Positions 34,373 to 43,395 of a stretch of 64,000 nucleotides of DNA are shown here, piece after piece. The notes below the pieces were generated by a model, which saw nothing but the letters and a program-made list of their open reading frames with translations, was not told the DNA's origin and searched no databases. Position 1 is the first letter of the stretch. Every line of letters begins with the position of its first letter. A program made the translations under genes and the position numbers. The stretch comes from Deltaproteobacteria bacterium (GTDB lineage: Bacteria; Desulfobacterota; Deferrimicrobia; Deferrimicrobiales; Deferrimicrobiaceae), in contig JAKAHC010000001.1 in assembly GCA_021815305.1 (NCBI GenBank), positions 720,303 through 784,302 of the forward strand. The letters are read 5' to 3'.

Positions 34373-35569
34373 TCAAATCGGCGGAACCTTCGGGAACAGG
34401 TCCCTTTCCAGGGAGACCTCGGCGAGGAGGTACATCCCGGCGTTCCACGACTGCCCCGCCATGCCGCGCGGTTCCCCCGTCGCGCCGTGGAACCACTCCC
34501 GGAACCCCCACCGGCCGCGCCGGTTCATCCTCGCCAGCGCGGACATCCCTTCCCTGGCCTCCGCTTCCCGTCCCATCGCCGACAGCGCCAGGACCCAGAA
34601 CCCTCCGAGAAAGGGCCATGCCCCGCCGTTATGGTATTCGTACTCCCCGTTCTGGCGGTGCCGCCCCATGTATTCGCGCCACTCCGGCCCGGAAGGCGCA
34701 AGGGGGGTGCAGACGGCGCGCACGGGGAAGGGACGGTCCACCCCGGCCGCTTTCAGCGCGTCGAGGACCCTGCCGGCGCGGCTCCGGTCCGCAAGCCCGA
34801 AGAGGACCGCCAGGAGGTTCCCGAAGACGTCCCCCTCCTCGCCCCACCGGAAAAAGTTGACGTAGCTCAAATAAAGGTCCCCTCCCTTCCCCCTGTCGCG
34901 GGAATGTTCCGCGAGCAGGCGGAGCCGCCGGTCCTCCGGAGCGGGTCCCTCCGTGTGGGGCAGGAACAACCGATGGGAGTTCGCACGGGTTTCCTCCGCC
35001 CCCGGCAGCCCGAAGAGCCGCTTCACGTGATACCAGAGCGCATTCGTGTAGAGCACGAACCCGGAACGGGGCATGATGTCGGCCCAGTCGCTGGCCTCGT
35101 TCTGCTGCAGCAGGCGGAACTTCTGATGCTCCTGGCAGAGCAGCCAGTCGATCGCCCCGCGGAGGTTCCCGGAGAGTTCCTCCCGGAGCGGCGCCCCTTG
35201 CGGCGAGTGCTTCGAGAGGAAATCCACCGCGACGAGCCACCACAAGGTTGCGTCGATGCACCCCACGTACCAGAAGTCGGTCTCCCCGGTCTCCGGGTCG
35301 ACGCCGTTCGGGATCTGCCCGTTTCCCGCCTGGTGCCGGGCAAGGAATGCCATGCTGCGGGCGGCCCCCTCCTCGAGATCCGCCACCCCCGAAACGGCCA
35401 TGCCGAGCGCGCAGATGGCGGCGTCCCGGGAGAAAACGCGAGTGTAGTTTCGCGACCGGGAATGCGGCGTCCAGGAAGCCGCCCGGACCCCGCCGGAGGT
35501 CAGGTTCCGCTGGAGGAGAAGAATCGATTCTCTGAGGGCTTGCTGCCGAAGTTTGGGTGCGCAGTTCAC
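34373..35569 (-). CDS. Amylo-alpha-1,6-glucosidase / GH100-like glycosidase
   Basis: A protein of about 398 residues with an (alpha/alpha)6-barrel type sequence: NYTRVFSRDAAICALGMAVSG, GQIPNGVDPETGE, WYVGCIDATLWWLVAV, DWADIMPRSGFVLYTNALWY and EYHNGGAWPFLGGFW. This pattern occurs in neutral/alkaline invertase-like and glycogen-debranching-type glucosidases. The start is uncertain. A GTG at 35569 is used here because the region upstream is basic and outside the family; an ATG at 35722 is the furthest in-frame start. It is divergent from the trehalose synthase fusion, so it probably acts on the same sugars. Confidence 0.75.
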   Translation of the reverse strand: MNCAPKLRQQALRESILLLQRNLTSGGVRAASWTPHSRSRNYTRVFSRDAAICALGMAVSGVADLEEGAARSMAFLARHQAGNGQIPNGVDPETGETDFWYVGCIDATLWWLVAVDFLSKHSPQGAPLREELSGNLRGAIDWLLCQEHQKFRLLQQNEASDWADIMPRSGFVLYTNALWYHVKRLFGLPGAEETRANSHRLFLPHTEGPAPEDRRLRLLAEHSRDRGKGGDLYLSYVNFFRWGEEGDVFGNLLAVLFGLADRSRAGRVLDALKAAGVDRPFPVRAVCTPLAPSGPEWREYMGRHRQNGEYEYHNGGAWPFLGGFWVLALSAMGREAEAREGMSALARMNRRGRWGFREWFHGATGEPRGMAGQSWNAGMYLLAEVSLERDLFPKVPPI

Positions 35570-35815
35570 GTCTTTGCCCCGGGCTTTCCACCGCCTGTGG
35601 ATTCCGCGTTCCCGAGATGAGATTTTGACGCATTTCCCATGGAACTTCAACTGGTTTCCGGCCGCACCGGGGCTCTCCTCCGCCGGTTGCGCCCCGGGGT
35701 TGCGGAATCGGGCCGGACCCATCGGCGGTCCCGGCGCACGTCATCCGGCTGCGGCGGAATGTCCGCACCGGGCGGAACTTCGACTACCATTATAGGCAGA
35801 GGAGGAACGAAACCG

Positions 35816-38800
35816 ATGACCGGAGAGGGAAGGAAGAAACTCGGACTCGAGGACGACCCGCTGTGGTACAGGGACGCCGTCATCTACGAACTCCACGTGA
35901 GGGCGTTCTGCGACAGCGACGGCGACGGGGTGGGGGATTTCCGGGGGCTCACCGGAAAGCTGGACTACCTGCAGGACCTCGGCGTGACCGCCCTGTGGCT
36001 CCTCCCCTTCTACCCTTCCCCCCTGCAGGATGACGGGTACGACATCTCGAACTACACCGCGGTGCATCCGAACTACGGTACGCTGTCCGACTTCCGGCTG
36101 TTCCTCCGGGAGGCCCACAGGAGGGGGATCCGCGTCATCACGGAGCTCGTACTGAACCACACCTCGGACCAGCACCCCTGGTTCCAGCGGGCACGAAGAT
36201 CCCCGCCGGGGAGCAAATGGCGGAACTTCTACGTCTGGAGCGACACCCACGACAGGTACCGGGACGCCCGGATCCTCTTCAAGGATTTCGAATCCTCCAA
36301 CTGGACCTGGGACCCCATGGCCAACGCGTACTACTGGCACCGGTTCTACTCCCACCAGCCGGACCTGAACTACGACAATCCCGAGGTCCGGAAGGTCATG
36401 CTCCGGTCGATGCAGTTCTGGCTCGCCATGGGGGTGGACGGCCTTCGCCTGGACGCGGTGCCGTACCTGTACGAGCGGGAAGGAACCAGCTGCGAGAACC
36501 TCCCCGAGACGCACAAGGCCCTCAAGGAGATCCGGAGACGCGTGGACGACCGGTATCCGAACCGCATGCTGCTCGCGGAGGCCAACCAGTGGCCGGAGGA
36601 CGCCGTCGCCTATTTCGGCGAGGGGGACGAATGCCACATGGCGTTTCACTTCCCCCTGATGCCGCGCATGTTCATGGCGGTCCGCATGGAGGACCGGTAT
36701 CCCATCATCGACACGCTCACGCAGACCCCCGCGATCCCCGGCGTGTGCCAGTGGGCCCTGTTCCTGCGGAACCACGACGAGCTGACCCTGGAGATGGTCA
36801 CCGACGAGGAGCGGGACTACATGTACCGCGTCTACGCCCACGATCCCCACGCCCGGATCAACCTGGGGATCCGCCGGAGGCTCTATCCGCTGCTGGGCAA
36901 GGACCGGAAGAAGTACGAACTGATGAACGGCCTGCTCTTCTCCCTCCCCGGGACGCCGGTGATCTACTACGGGGACGAGATCGGGATGGGGGACAACATC
37001 TACATCGGGGACCGCAACGGCGTGCGCACGCCGATGCAGTGGAACGCCGACAGGAACGCGGGCTTCTCCAGGGCCAGCGCACAGAAGCTCTACCTACCGG
37101 TGAACATCGACCCCGACTACAGCTACGAGACGGTCAACGTCGAGGCGAGGCAGAACAACCCGAGCTCCCTCCTGTGGTGGATGAAGCGCGTCATCGCGCT
37201 CCGGAAGCGATACAAGGCCTTCGGCAGGGGGTCGATCGAGTTCCTCCTCCCGGAAAACCACAAGGTGCTCGCCTTCACGCGGAAGCACGAAAACGAGCGG
37301 ATCCTCGTGGTGGCCAACCTCTCCCGGTTCTCCCAGTTCGCGGAACTCGATCTCTCCCGGCACAAGGGGATGGTGCCGGTGGAGCTGTTCGGCCATACGG
37401 AGTTTCCCCCCGTGACGGACCGCCCCTACTTCCTGTCGCTGGGGCCCCATACCTACTACTGGTTCTCCCTGGAGAGGCCGCGCGACGCCGTGGAGCTTGC
37501 GGGCGGGAGCAGGGAAACTCCCCTGCCCCTCCTCCGGACGGACGCCGGGCGGGAGAGCATCCTGTGGAAGGAGCACCGCGCAGGCCTCGAGAAGATCCTG
37601 GCCGCCCACCTTCAAGGCCGGAGATGGTTCGGGGGAAAGGCCCGGCGCATGAAGTCCACCATGGTCCGCGAGGCCGTTCCCCTGGGCAACGGGGGCATGA
37701 ACCTCCACATCCTCCTGGTGCAGGTCGGCTACACGGAGGGGGACCCCGAGATCTACTCCCTGCCGGTGGCCTTCGCATCGGGGGAGCAGGCGGAGAGACT
37801 GGCTGCGGAGGCCCCCCACGCGGTGATCGCCCGCGTCGCGGAGGAGACGAGGAACGGGGTCCGGGAGGGGATCCTCTTCGACGCACTGTACGACAAGGAC
37901 GCCTGCCTCCTCCTCGCGGATGCGATCGGGCGGCGGCGGCGCTTCCACGGACCGTCGGGCGACATCGCGGCGGGCACCACCAGGGCATACCGGAAGGCGC
38001 GGGGGGCCCCCGGCGAACCGATGGTCCCGTCGATCCTCAAGGCGGAGCAAAGCAACAGCTCCGTGATCTATGGAGACCGCATGATCCTCAAGCTCTTCCG
38101 CCGCGTCGACGAGGGGATCAACCCGGATCTCGAGATCGGGCGCTACCTGGCGGAGAAGGCCTCCTTCCCCCACACACCCCCGCTCGCCGGTTTCCTCCAG
38201 TACGAAAGGGCCCGCAGGACACAGGTGACGCTCGCCGTGCTCCACAGGTTCGTGCAAAACCGCGGGGACGCCTGGAGCTACACGCTGGACAGCCTGGGGC
38301 ATTTCTTCGAGCGGGTCATGGCACGGTCCTCCGGCGCCGGCGAGGTCCCCTCCCCTCCGCGGGATCCGCTGCGGGCCGCCGGCGGGGAGATCCCCAAGGG
38401 GGTCTCGGAACTGGTCGGCGAATACATCCTCTCCGCCCGTCAGCTCGGAGAGAGGACTGCGGAGTTCCACCTGGCGATGGCGGGAAACCTCGAGGACCCG
38501 AATTTCACGCCCGAACCGTTCACCCCGTTCTACCAGCGCTCCCTCTACCAGTCGATGCGCAACCTGTCCTCCCGGACCCTCTCCCTTCTCCAGCGGCGTG
38601 TCAGGACGCTCCCCGATCCGGCCCGGGAGGAGGGGAAGGAAGTGCTGGAGAAGGAAAGCAGGATCCTGAAACGGTTCCATGGGATCCTCGACCGGAAGAT
38701 CACCGCCATGCGGATCCGAATCCACGGGGACTACCACCTCGGCCAGGTGCTCTACACCGGCAAGGAGTTCCTTCTCATCGATTTCGAGGGAGAACCGACC

Positions 38801-39181
38801 CGTTCCCTGTCGTCGCGGCGGATCAAGCGCTCCCCCCTCCGGGATGTGGCGGGCATGCTGCGCTCCTTCCACTACGCCTCCAACGCCCCGCTTCTCGGGA
38901 AAATCGGCGGAAGCGTGTTCCGATCGGAAGACGTCTCCGCCCTCGAGTCGTGGGCGCACTGCTGGAGAGGATGGGTGTCGGTCGCGTTCCTCAAGGGGTA
39001 CCTCTCCCGCGCGTCGGAAGGGTCGTTTCTCCCCAAGACGCAGGAAGAGTTTCCGGCGCTGCTCGATGCGTACCTTCTCGAGAAAGCGATCTATGAACTC
39101 GCCTACGAGCTCGGTAACCGACCCGACTGGGTCAGGCTCCCCCTCCGCGGCATCCTCGCCCTGCTGGAGGAACCTTCGTGA
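35816..39181 (+). CDS. treS: Trehalose synthase-maltokinase fusion
   Basis: A 1121-residue bifunctional enzyme. Residues 1-570 are a GH13 trehalose synthase that interconverts trehalose and maltose; the nucleophile Asp213 (GLRLDAVPYL), acid Glu255 (LLAEANQWPE) and Asp321 (FLRNHDELT) are present. Residues from about 590 to the end are a maltokinase with an aminoglycoside-kinase-like core (HGDYHLGQVLY near 970, LIDFEGEP near 988), which phosphorylates maltose. Maltose-1-phosphate feeds the GlgE alpha-glucan pathway. ATG 35816 has GGAGG ten bases upstream. The fusion is known in other bacteria. glgE and glgB are not in this window. Confidence 0.95.
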   Translation: MTGEGRKKLGLEDDPLWYRDAVIYELHVRAFCDSDGDGVGDFRGLTGKLDYLQDLGVTALWLLPFYPSPLQDDGYDISNYTAVHPNYGTLSDFRLFLREAHRRGIRVITELVLNHTSDQHPWFQRARRSPPGSKWRNFYVWSDTHDRYRDARILFKDFESSNWTWDPMANAYYWHRFYSHQPDLNYDNPEVRKVMLRSMQFWLAMGVDGLRLDAVPYLYEREGTSCENLPETHKALKEIRRRVDDRYPNRMLLAEANQWPEDAVAYFGEGDECHMAFHFPLMPRMFMAVRMEDRYPIIDTLTQTPAIPGVCQWALFLRNHDELTLEMVTDEERDYMYRVYAHDPHARINLGIRRRLYPLLGKDRKKYELMNGLLFSLPGTPVIYYGDEIGMGDNIYIGDRNGVRTPMQWNADRNAGFSRASAQKLYLPVNIDPDYSYETVNVEARQNNPSSLLWWMKRVIALRKRYKAFGRGSIEFLLPENHKVLAFTRKHENERILVVANLSRFSQFAELDLSRHKGMVPVELFGHTEFPPVTDRPYFLSLGPHTYYWFSLERPRDAVELAGGSRETPLPLLRTDAGRESILWKEHRAGLEKILAAHLQGRRWFGGKARRMKSTMVREAVPLGNGGMNLHILLVQVGYTEGDPEIYSLPVAFASGEQAERLAAEAPHAVIARVAEETRNGVREGILFDALYDKDACLLLADAIGRRRRFHGPSGDIAAGTTRAYRKARGAPGEPMVPSILKAEQSNSSVIYGDRMILKLFRRVDEGINPDLEIGRYLAEKASFPHTPPLAGFLQYERARRTQVTLAVLHRFVQNRGDAWSYTLDSLGHFFERVMARSSGAGEVPSPPRDPLRAAGGEIPKGVSELVGEYILSARQLGERTAEFHLAMAGNLEDPNFTPEPFTPFYQRSLYQSMRNLSSRTLSLLQRRVRTLPDPAREEGKEVLEKESRILKRFHGILDRKITAMRIRIHGDYHLGQVLYTGKEFLLIDFEGEPTRSLSSRRIKRSPLRDVAGMLRSFHYASNAPLLGKIGGSVFRSEDVSALESWAHCWRGWVSVAFLKGYLSRASEGSFLPKTQEEFPALLDAYLLEKAIYELAYELGNRPDWVRLPLRGILALLEEPS

Positions 39182-39337
39182 CGGCAGGACCTTCACGCAC
39201 GACGTGGACCTTTCGCCCCTCCCCCACGCGGGGGCGGGATCGGGCCCCGGCGTGGCCATACGGGTTTTCCTCCCGGGAGGAATCCCCACGGGTTCCCGCC
39301 GAACCGGTCGGGAAAGGAAATCCGGTACACGCAGGGT

Positions 39338-39364
39338 GCGGCCACCGGGAACCCCGGTGGCCGC
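39338..39364. terminator. Perfect 12-bp hairpin between convergent genes
   Basis: GCGGCCACCGGG and CCCGGTGGCCGC pair perfectly around a three-base loop. It lies between the treS fusion and the convergent small membrane gene. No T tract follows on either strand, so it may be a bidirectional but imperfect terminator. Confidence 0.45.
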
Positions 39365-39388
39365 CGCGAATCCGGCGCAAGGACAGCC

Positions 39389-39604
39389 TCAGGCGGCCTT
39401 GCGGGTCTCCTCTTTTCCGGCGTGCTCGCGCCCGCCGCCCTCCGGGATCGGCCATTCCGCCCAGGTCACCCGCCGGCCCCGCTTCTCCTCGTCGGAAACG
39501 TATCCCAGGATCGTTATCGCGACCACGATCCCCAACAGGACCGCTCCGCCAAGGACGCCGAACACCGAACCAGACGTCGAAATGTCGCTCAGGATGCCTT
39601 CCAT
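39389..39604 (-). CDS. Small membrane protein, CcoQ-like
   Basis: A 71-residue protein with one membrane segment (GVLGGAVLLGIVVAITILGYV) followed by a charged tail (SDEEKRGRRVTWAEWPIPEGG). The layout resembles CcoQ/FixQ-type subunits, but no oxidase genes are near. ATG 39604 has AGGGGGG upstream; an in-frame GTG nine bases earlier is an alternative start. It is the last gene of the sigma factor cluster. Confidence 0.55.
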   Translation of the reverse strand: MEGILSDISTSGSVFGVLGGAVLLGIVVAITILGYVSDEEKRGRRVTWAEWPIPEGGGREHAGKEETRKAA

Positions 39605-39691
39605 CTTGTTCACCCCCCTCTCTCTCTGCCTCCTACAGTAGAGGAAGAGGGGAGCGGCGTCCGTGCGACCTTTCACAGGACCCGCGCCCCG

Positions 39692-40117
39692 TCAGATCTT
39701 CGTCCCCTGTCCGGTCCGGCGCTCCTCGCGCATCAGCCGCTCGATCGTCTTCCCTCCGCGCTCCTGTCCCGACATCCCCTTTGCCGCGTCGACGATCGGG
39801 GCCGGGTCGGCCATCAGGCGGTTCAGGGCGTGTTCCTCCTCCAATCCGTCTTCCAGCCCCTTGTCGTCCCGCCACCACGCGTAGCAGGTGGTCCCTCCCC
39901 CCACCACCATCCCGCAGAGGAACCAGATCAGGTCCTCGCCGATGTCCTGGTGGCCGGTCACCTTCGCTCCGTAGCGAAGCGCCGTGCCCGCGATCGTGCT
40001 CGTGTTGGAGAAATACACCAATGCGATGAGGGAGATTCCGATCGACATCCCGATCGCGAAGGAGAGAACGACGGTGAAGTGCCGGCGGGTCCAGCTTCGG
40101 AACGCATCGATCGCCAT
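39692..40117 (-). CDS. Two-helix membrane protein of unknown function
   Basis: A 141-residue protein with two membrane segments (FTVVLSFAIGMSIGISLIALVYF and DLIWFLCGMVVGGGTTCYAWW) and a charged C-terminal half. No relative is recognised. It lies between the Spy-like gene and the CcoQ-like gene on the same strand and may be a target of the ECF sigma factor. Confidence 0.65.
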   Translation of the reverse strand: MAIDAFRSWTRRHFTVVLSFAIGMSIGISLIALVYFSNTSTIAGTALRYGAKVTGHQDIGEDLIWFLCGMVVGGGTTCYAWWRDDKGLEDGLEEEHALNRLMADPAPIVDAAKGMSGQERGGKTIERLMREERRTGQGTKI

Positions 40118-40222
40118 GGCTCCTCCAGGGCAAAACCGTATTTTCTCTTCTTCGCGTTAGAACCGGCGTGACGGGAAAGGGTTCCCCGCCGGTCCCCTCG
40201 ACTCGTGTTCTCCCGCCCTCCA

Positions 40223-40633
40223 TCATCGCGCTGGAGAAGGCGGTCCCTTGCGCCGATCCCTGTTTCCCATCCTTGCCTTCCGTTTCGCCACGATCTCGTC
40301 GAACTTTGTCCGCTGATCCGGGCGAAGGATTTTCCGTACCTCCTCGTCGGCATGCGAAAGGACGGCCTCGATCTCGGGACGCATCTTCCGGCGAATGGGT
40401 GCGATTTCCGCCTGTGCTTCCCGGACGATCTCCCGCAACTGCTCCTTCTGGCGGCTGTCCATCGAGAGTTCCCGGCTCAACCGGTCCACGATCGCTCTCT
40501 CGGCCGCCTTCGTGCCCTCCCACGCGAAAGAAGGTCCGTGGTGCCGGTAATACCGGTGCGCCGCGAACATCCCGGCGAACGCGCCGAGGAGGAACACGGC
40601 AACGATGCCTGCGACGACTTTCATCTGCCTCAT
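40223..40633 (-). CDS. Spy/CpxP-like periplasmic stress protein
   Basis: A 136-residue protein with an N-terminal membrane anchor or signal (VVAGIVAVFLLGAFAGMFAAH) and a helical domain with repeated charged pairs: LSRELSMDSRQKEQLREIVREAQ and MRPEIEAVLSHADEEVRKIL. This is the pattern of the Spy/CpxP/heavy-metal-sensor fold. Spy-type proteins act as periplasmic chaperones or sensors. It follows the anti-sigma gene at once, and the cluster fits an envelope-stress response. The start at 40633 is one of two nearby Met codons. Confidence 0.7.
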   Translation of the reverse strand: MRQMKVVAGIVAVFLLGAFAGMFAAHRYYRHHGPSFAWEGTKAAERAIVDRLSRELSMDSRQKEQLREIVREAQAEIAPIRRKMRPEIEAVLSHADEEVRKILRPDQRTKFDEIVAKRKARMGNRDRRKGPPSPAR

Positions 40634-40634
40634 G

Positions 40635-40940
40635 TCATTCTCCGGTCCACAGCCGGGCGAACTGCTCCTGCTCGCCGCCCCCCGTGATCGCCGAGTGCAG
40701 GTCCGCCGTGGGCACGTTGAGCGCCGCGTAGTCCCAGGCGCCCAGGAACAGGGCGATCACGAGGAAGAGCGGGGCCAGCCGCCACGCCCACACGGCCCAC
40801 GCGTCCTTCCGTTCCCGCTCGTCCCGGATCCGCGCCAGCACGCGCGCCTCGAACCCGCCGTCCGGCGGGAGCGAATCCCTCCCGGCCTGCCGGGCAAGCG
40901 CGAAGAGCCGGTCCAGAACGCGTTCCCCCTCATCGTTCAT
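40635..40940 (-). CDS. Probable anti-sigma factor, single membrane segment
   Basis: A 101-residue protein with a cytoplasmic N-terminal region (RVLDRLFALARQAGRDSLPPDGGFEARVLARI) and one membrane segment (LAPLFLVIALFLGAWDYA). The start overlaps the sigma factor stop by 11 bases, a classic sigma-anti-sigma pairing. It is smaller than many anti-sigma factors and lacks the zinc motif HxxxCxxC, so it belongs to a ZAS-less type. Confidence 0.7.
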   Translation of the reverse strand: MNDEGERVLDRLFALARQAGRDSLPPDGGFEARVLARIRDERERKDAWAVWAWRLAPLFLVIALFLGAWDYAALNVPTADLHSAITGGGEQEQFARLWTGE

Positions 40941-41493
40941 CGCAGGCCTCCAGGATCCTTTTCAACGCCTTCCGCGCGCGGTGCGCCCGCACCTTCACGT
41001 TCGCCTCGCTCCACCCCGTCAGCGCCGCCACTTCCCGGACCGATTTCTCCTCCAGTTCCAGCAGGGTGACCACCAGTCGTTCCTTTGGGGAAAGTCCGGC
41101 CATGGCGGAGGAGAGGATGGAGCGCGCCCGCTCGGGGGAAAGTTCCTCCTCGTGGGGCCGGGCAGCGAGCGAGAACGCCACGGTATCCAGCGGGACGTCC
41201 CCTTCCTCCCGCCTTCGTTTCCGGAGCGCGTCGTAGCAGGTGTGAACGGCGATGCGGGAGAGCCAGTGCTCGAACGGGGCGTCCCCCCGGTACTTGCCGA
41301 GGCCGCGGTACGCCCTGACGAAAGTTTCCTGGCACAGGTCTTCCATCTCCGACCGGTCGCGCGCGAAACGCCCGGCGATCGCGAAAACCCTTCGCTTGTG
41401 CCTTCGCACCAGATCGGCGAACGCATCGTCCGCACCCGAAAGGGCTTCCTGGATGAGGCGCTCGTCCGCCTGCACGTCATCGGGTGCTCCCAT
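40930..41493 (-). CDS. ECF sigma factor, sigma-70 family RpoE-like
   Basis: A 187-residue extracytoplasmic-function sigma factor with sigma region 2 (DDAFADLVRRHKRRVFAIAGRFARDRSEMEDLCQETFVRAYRGLGKY in pieces) and region 4 (GLSPKERLVVTLLELEEKSVREVAALTGWSEANVKVRAHRARKAL). It should direct RNA polymerase to envelope-stress genes. A GTAACC-N17-CCTGAT motif upstream suggests self-activation. It heads the cluster of anti-sigma, Spy-like and membrane protein genes. Confidence 0.92.
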   Translation of the reverse strand: MGAPDDVQADERLIQEALSGADDAFADLVRRHKRRVFAIAGRFARDRSEMEDLCQETFVRAYRGLGKYRGDAPFEHWLSRIAVHTCYDALRKRRREEGDVPLDTVAFSLAARPHEEELSPERARSILSSAMAGLSPKERLVVTLLELEEKSVREVAALTGWSEANVKVRAHRARKALKRILEACDER

Positions 41494-41563
41494 CCGGCTC
41501 CCGGTTCACCGTTCTGCGTTCGTTTCGCCGTTCCCGCTCCGACCTTCCCATCAGGATACACAT

Positions 41564-41592
41564 ATCAGGCGGAGGAAACCCCGGAAGGTTAC
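41564..41592 (-). promoter_or_regulatory. Candidate ECF-type autoregulatory promoter
   Basis: On the minus strand GTAACC (41587-41592) and CCTGAT (41564-41569) are 17 bases apart, about 75 bases before the sigma factor start. An AAC-containing -35 box is the hallmark of ECF promoters. The -10 assignment is tentative. Confidence 0.45.
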
Positions 41593-41641
41593 AACCTGCC
41601 GGGTTTCGCCGAAAGGCCTCCATCCTGCCTTGCGCACCAAA

Positions 41642-41672
41642 GGAAAAGGGCGGGGGACTCCCGCCCTTTTCC
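41642..41672. terminator. Bidirectional terminator hairpin
   Basis: A 13-bp stem (GGAAAAGGGCGGG pairing with CCCGCCCTTTTCC) with a five-base loop. It lies downstream of the dehydrogenase gene (minus strand) and upstream of the sigma factor operon, so it isolates the two transcription units. Confidence 0.75.
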
Positions 41673-41713
41673 CGCATCGCCCGCCCCGAAGAGAGGATTC
41701 CCGGGGGACGAGC

Positions 41714-42643
41714 CTATTCCCGCCCGGGAGCCGCAACGATCCCTTCCAGATAGCGGATCACCTCGGTGTGGTCGCTGTTTCCCCCGAGCTTCCCTTCCGC
41801 CTCGTTCAGGACTTCCATGCAACGGTGGCCCAGCGGGGCGGGGGTCCCCGCCGCTTCCGCCACTTCCATCGCGATCCGTATGTCCTTGGCCATCAGCCCG
41901 AGACTGAACCCCGAGGAAAAGGCGCGCGAAAGGATGAACGGCCGGAACTTGTTCTCCGTGCTGTTGTTTTTCCCGCTGGAGGCGTTGAGGATGTCCACGA
42001 CCACTGCCGGGTCGAGCCCGAACCGCTCTCCGGCCATCACCGCTTCGGAAGCCGCGATCAGCCCCGCGGCCGATACGTAATTGTTGAGCGCCTTCATCGC
42101 GTGACCCGTCCCGAGGGGGCCGGTCGGAAAGATCTGCCGCCCCATCGCGGAGAGAACCCCTTTGCACCGCTCGACGGTGGCGGCGTCCCCTCCCACCATG
42201 ATGGACAGCGCCCCTTCCTGCGCCTTGCGCACTCCCCCGGAAACCGGGGCGTCCAGCAGGGCGACTCCCCGGCCCGAAAGAATCTTCCCGAGTTCCCTCG
42301 TGCCGACGGGCGACGAGGAACTCATGTCGATGAGGACGGAGCCGGGGGGAAGCCCCGCCGCGAGGCTTTCCCCCGGTGCGCCGGCCTCGCCGAGGACCAC
42401 CTCGCGGACAGCCTTTCCGTCCGGCAGCATCGTGATGACGATCCCGCACTTCCTGCCGATGTCCGCGACGGACCCCTGCGCGGCATCGGCGTTGCCGGAG
42501 ACGAACCGCGTTGCGCGGGAACGATCCGCGTCCGCCACGACAAGCCGGAACCCCGCGGCCGCGAGCCGCCGGGCCATGGGGTCTCCCATCTTCCCGAGGC
42601 CGATGAAACCGATCTTTCCCGGAACCGGGGCCGCCGAGGTCAT
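41714..42643 (-). CDS. 3-hydroxyisobutyrate dehydrogenase family oxidoreductase
   Basis: A 309-residue beta-hydroxyacid dehydrogenase. It has the NAD(P)-binding IGFIGLGKMGDPMARRLAAAGF, DMSSSSPVGTRELG, the substrate loop DAPVSGGVRKAQEGAL and the catalytic lysine in GHAMKALNNYV. The family oxidises or reduces 3-hydroxyisobutyrate, gamma-hydroxybutyrate or tartronate semialdehyde. With GABA-type genes beside it, a succinate semialdehyde or methylmalonate semialdehyde reaction is likely. It is the last gene of the transport and catabolic run. Confidence 0.88.
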   Translation of the reverse strand: MTSAAPVPGKIGFIGLGKMGDPMARRLAAAGFRLVVADADRSRATRFVSGNADAAQGSVADIGRKCGIVITMLPDGKAVREVVLGEAGAPGESLAAGLPPGSVLIDMSSSSPVGTRELGKILSGRGVALLDAPVSGGVRKAQEGALSIMVGGDAATVERCKGVLSAMGRQIFPTGPLGTGHAMKALNNYVSAAGLIAASEAVMAGERFGLDPAVVVDILNASSGKNNSTENKFRPFILSRAFSSGFSLGLMAKDIRIAMEVAEAAGTPAPLGHRCMEVLNEAEGKLGGNSDHTEVIRYLEGIVAAPGRE

Positions 42644-42655
42644 GGGCCGACGGCC

Positions 42656-43042
42656 CTACCTGGTCTCGGCGAACACCTTCTTCGCCGTCCGGAAGCTGTC
42701 GATCGCGGCGGGGACGCCGCAGTAGATCGCCGTCTGCAGGAACACCTCCATCATCTCCTCTTTCGTGACGCCGTTGTTCAAGGCACCGCGGATGTGCAGC
42801 TCGATCTCGTGCGGGCGGTTCAGCGCGGTGAGCATGGCGAGGTTGATCAGGCTTCGCGTTTTCCGGGACAGGCCGGGCCTCGACCAGATCGTGCCCCAGC
42901 AATACTTCGTGGTCAGCTCCTGCATGGGGCGGTTGAAATCGTCGGCGTTCCGGATCGACCCGTCCACGTACTCCGCGCCGAGGACCTCCCTACGGATGGC
43001 CAACCCCTTTTCGAACAGTTCCTTGTCGTAATCCCTTTCCAT
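42656..43042 (-). CDS. Carboxymuconolactone decarboxylase family protein
   Basis: A 128-residue all-helical protein of the CMD/AhpD fold: GLSRKTRSLINLAMLTALNRPHEIELHIRGALNNGVTKEEMMEVFLQTAIYCGVPAAIDSF. It has no CxxC pair but has the E/H-type active site of 4-carboxymuconolactone decarboxylase (H in ELHIRGA). Such proteins decarboxylate lactones in aromatic catabolism. The real substrate here is not evident. ATG 43042 has GAGGAGG upstream. Confidence 0.82.
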   Translation of the reverse strand: MERDYDKELFEKGLAIRREVLGAEYVDGSIRNADDFNRPMQELTTKYCWGTIWSRPGLSRKTRSLINLAMLTALNRPHEIELHIRGALNNGVTKEEMMEVFLQTAIYCGVPAAIDSFRTAKKVFAETR

Positions 43043-43395
43043 TTCCCGGCACCTCCTCGATTATTGGGTTTCCCGCCGTTCCCTGTTCCGAGACGGTCCA
43101 CTATAAATCCTTCCGCCCGGTTTTCCCAACACTCCGGAACCGGTGGACGGAAGCGGCGCAGCATAAGCGAGGATAGGGCACCGGAAGGAGGGGGCGCGCC
43201 CGCTCCGTCGAAGCGGTCATTGTCCTGCGTTTCCAGGGTGTCGCGCACGGAGCTCCCGGCGAGTGCGGCGCTTTCCACCCGCCCGGTGCGGGAAGTGGCG
43301 CCGGGAAACGCCTGCGGTTTCCCCGGGCTCCGCGCCCCGATGGCGGAACGGCGAGGACGGAGGCAACGCGCGGGCGGCCGCCCCCGGTCCGTCGG
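43043..43395. other. Intergenic stretch with no recognised gene
   Basis: 353 bases between gabD and the carboxymuconolactone decarboxylase-like gene, both read leftward. Weak open frames occur on both strands, but none has a convincing start or family resemblance. No terminator or sigma-54 promoter is visible, so cotranscription from the liv promoter remains possible. Confidence 0.4.
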
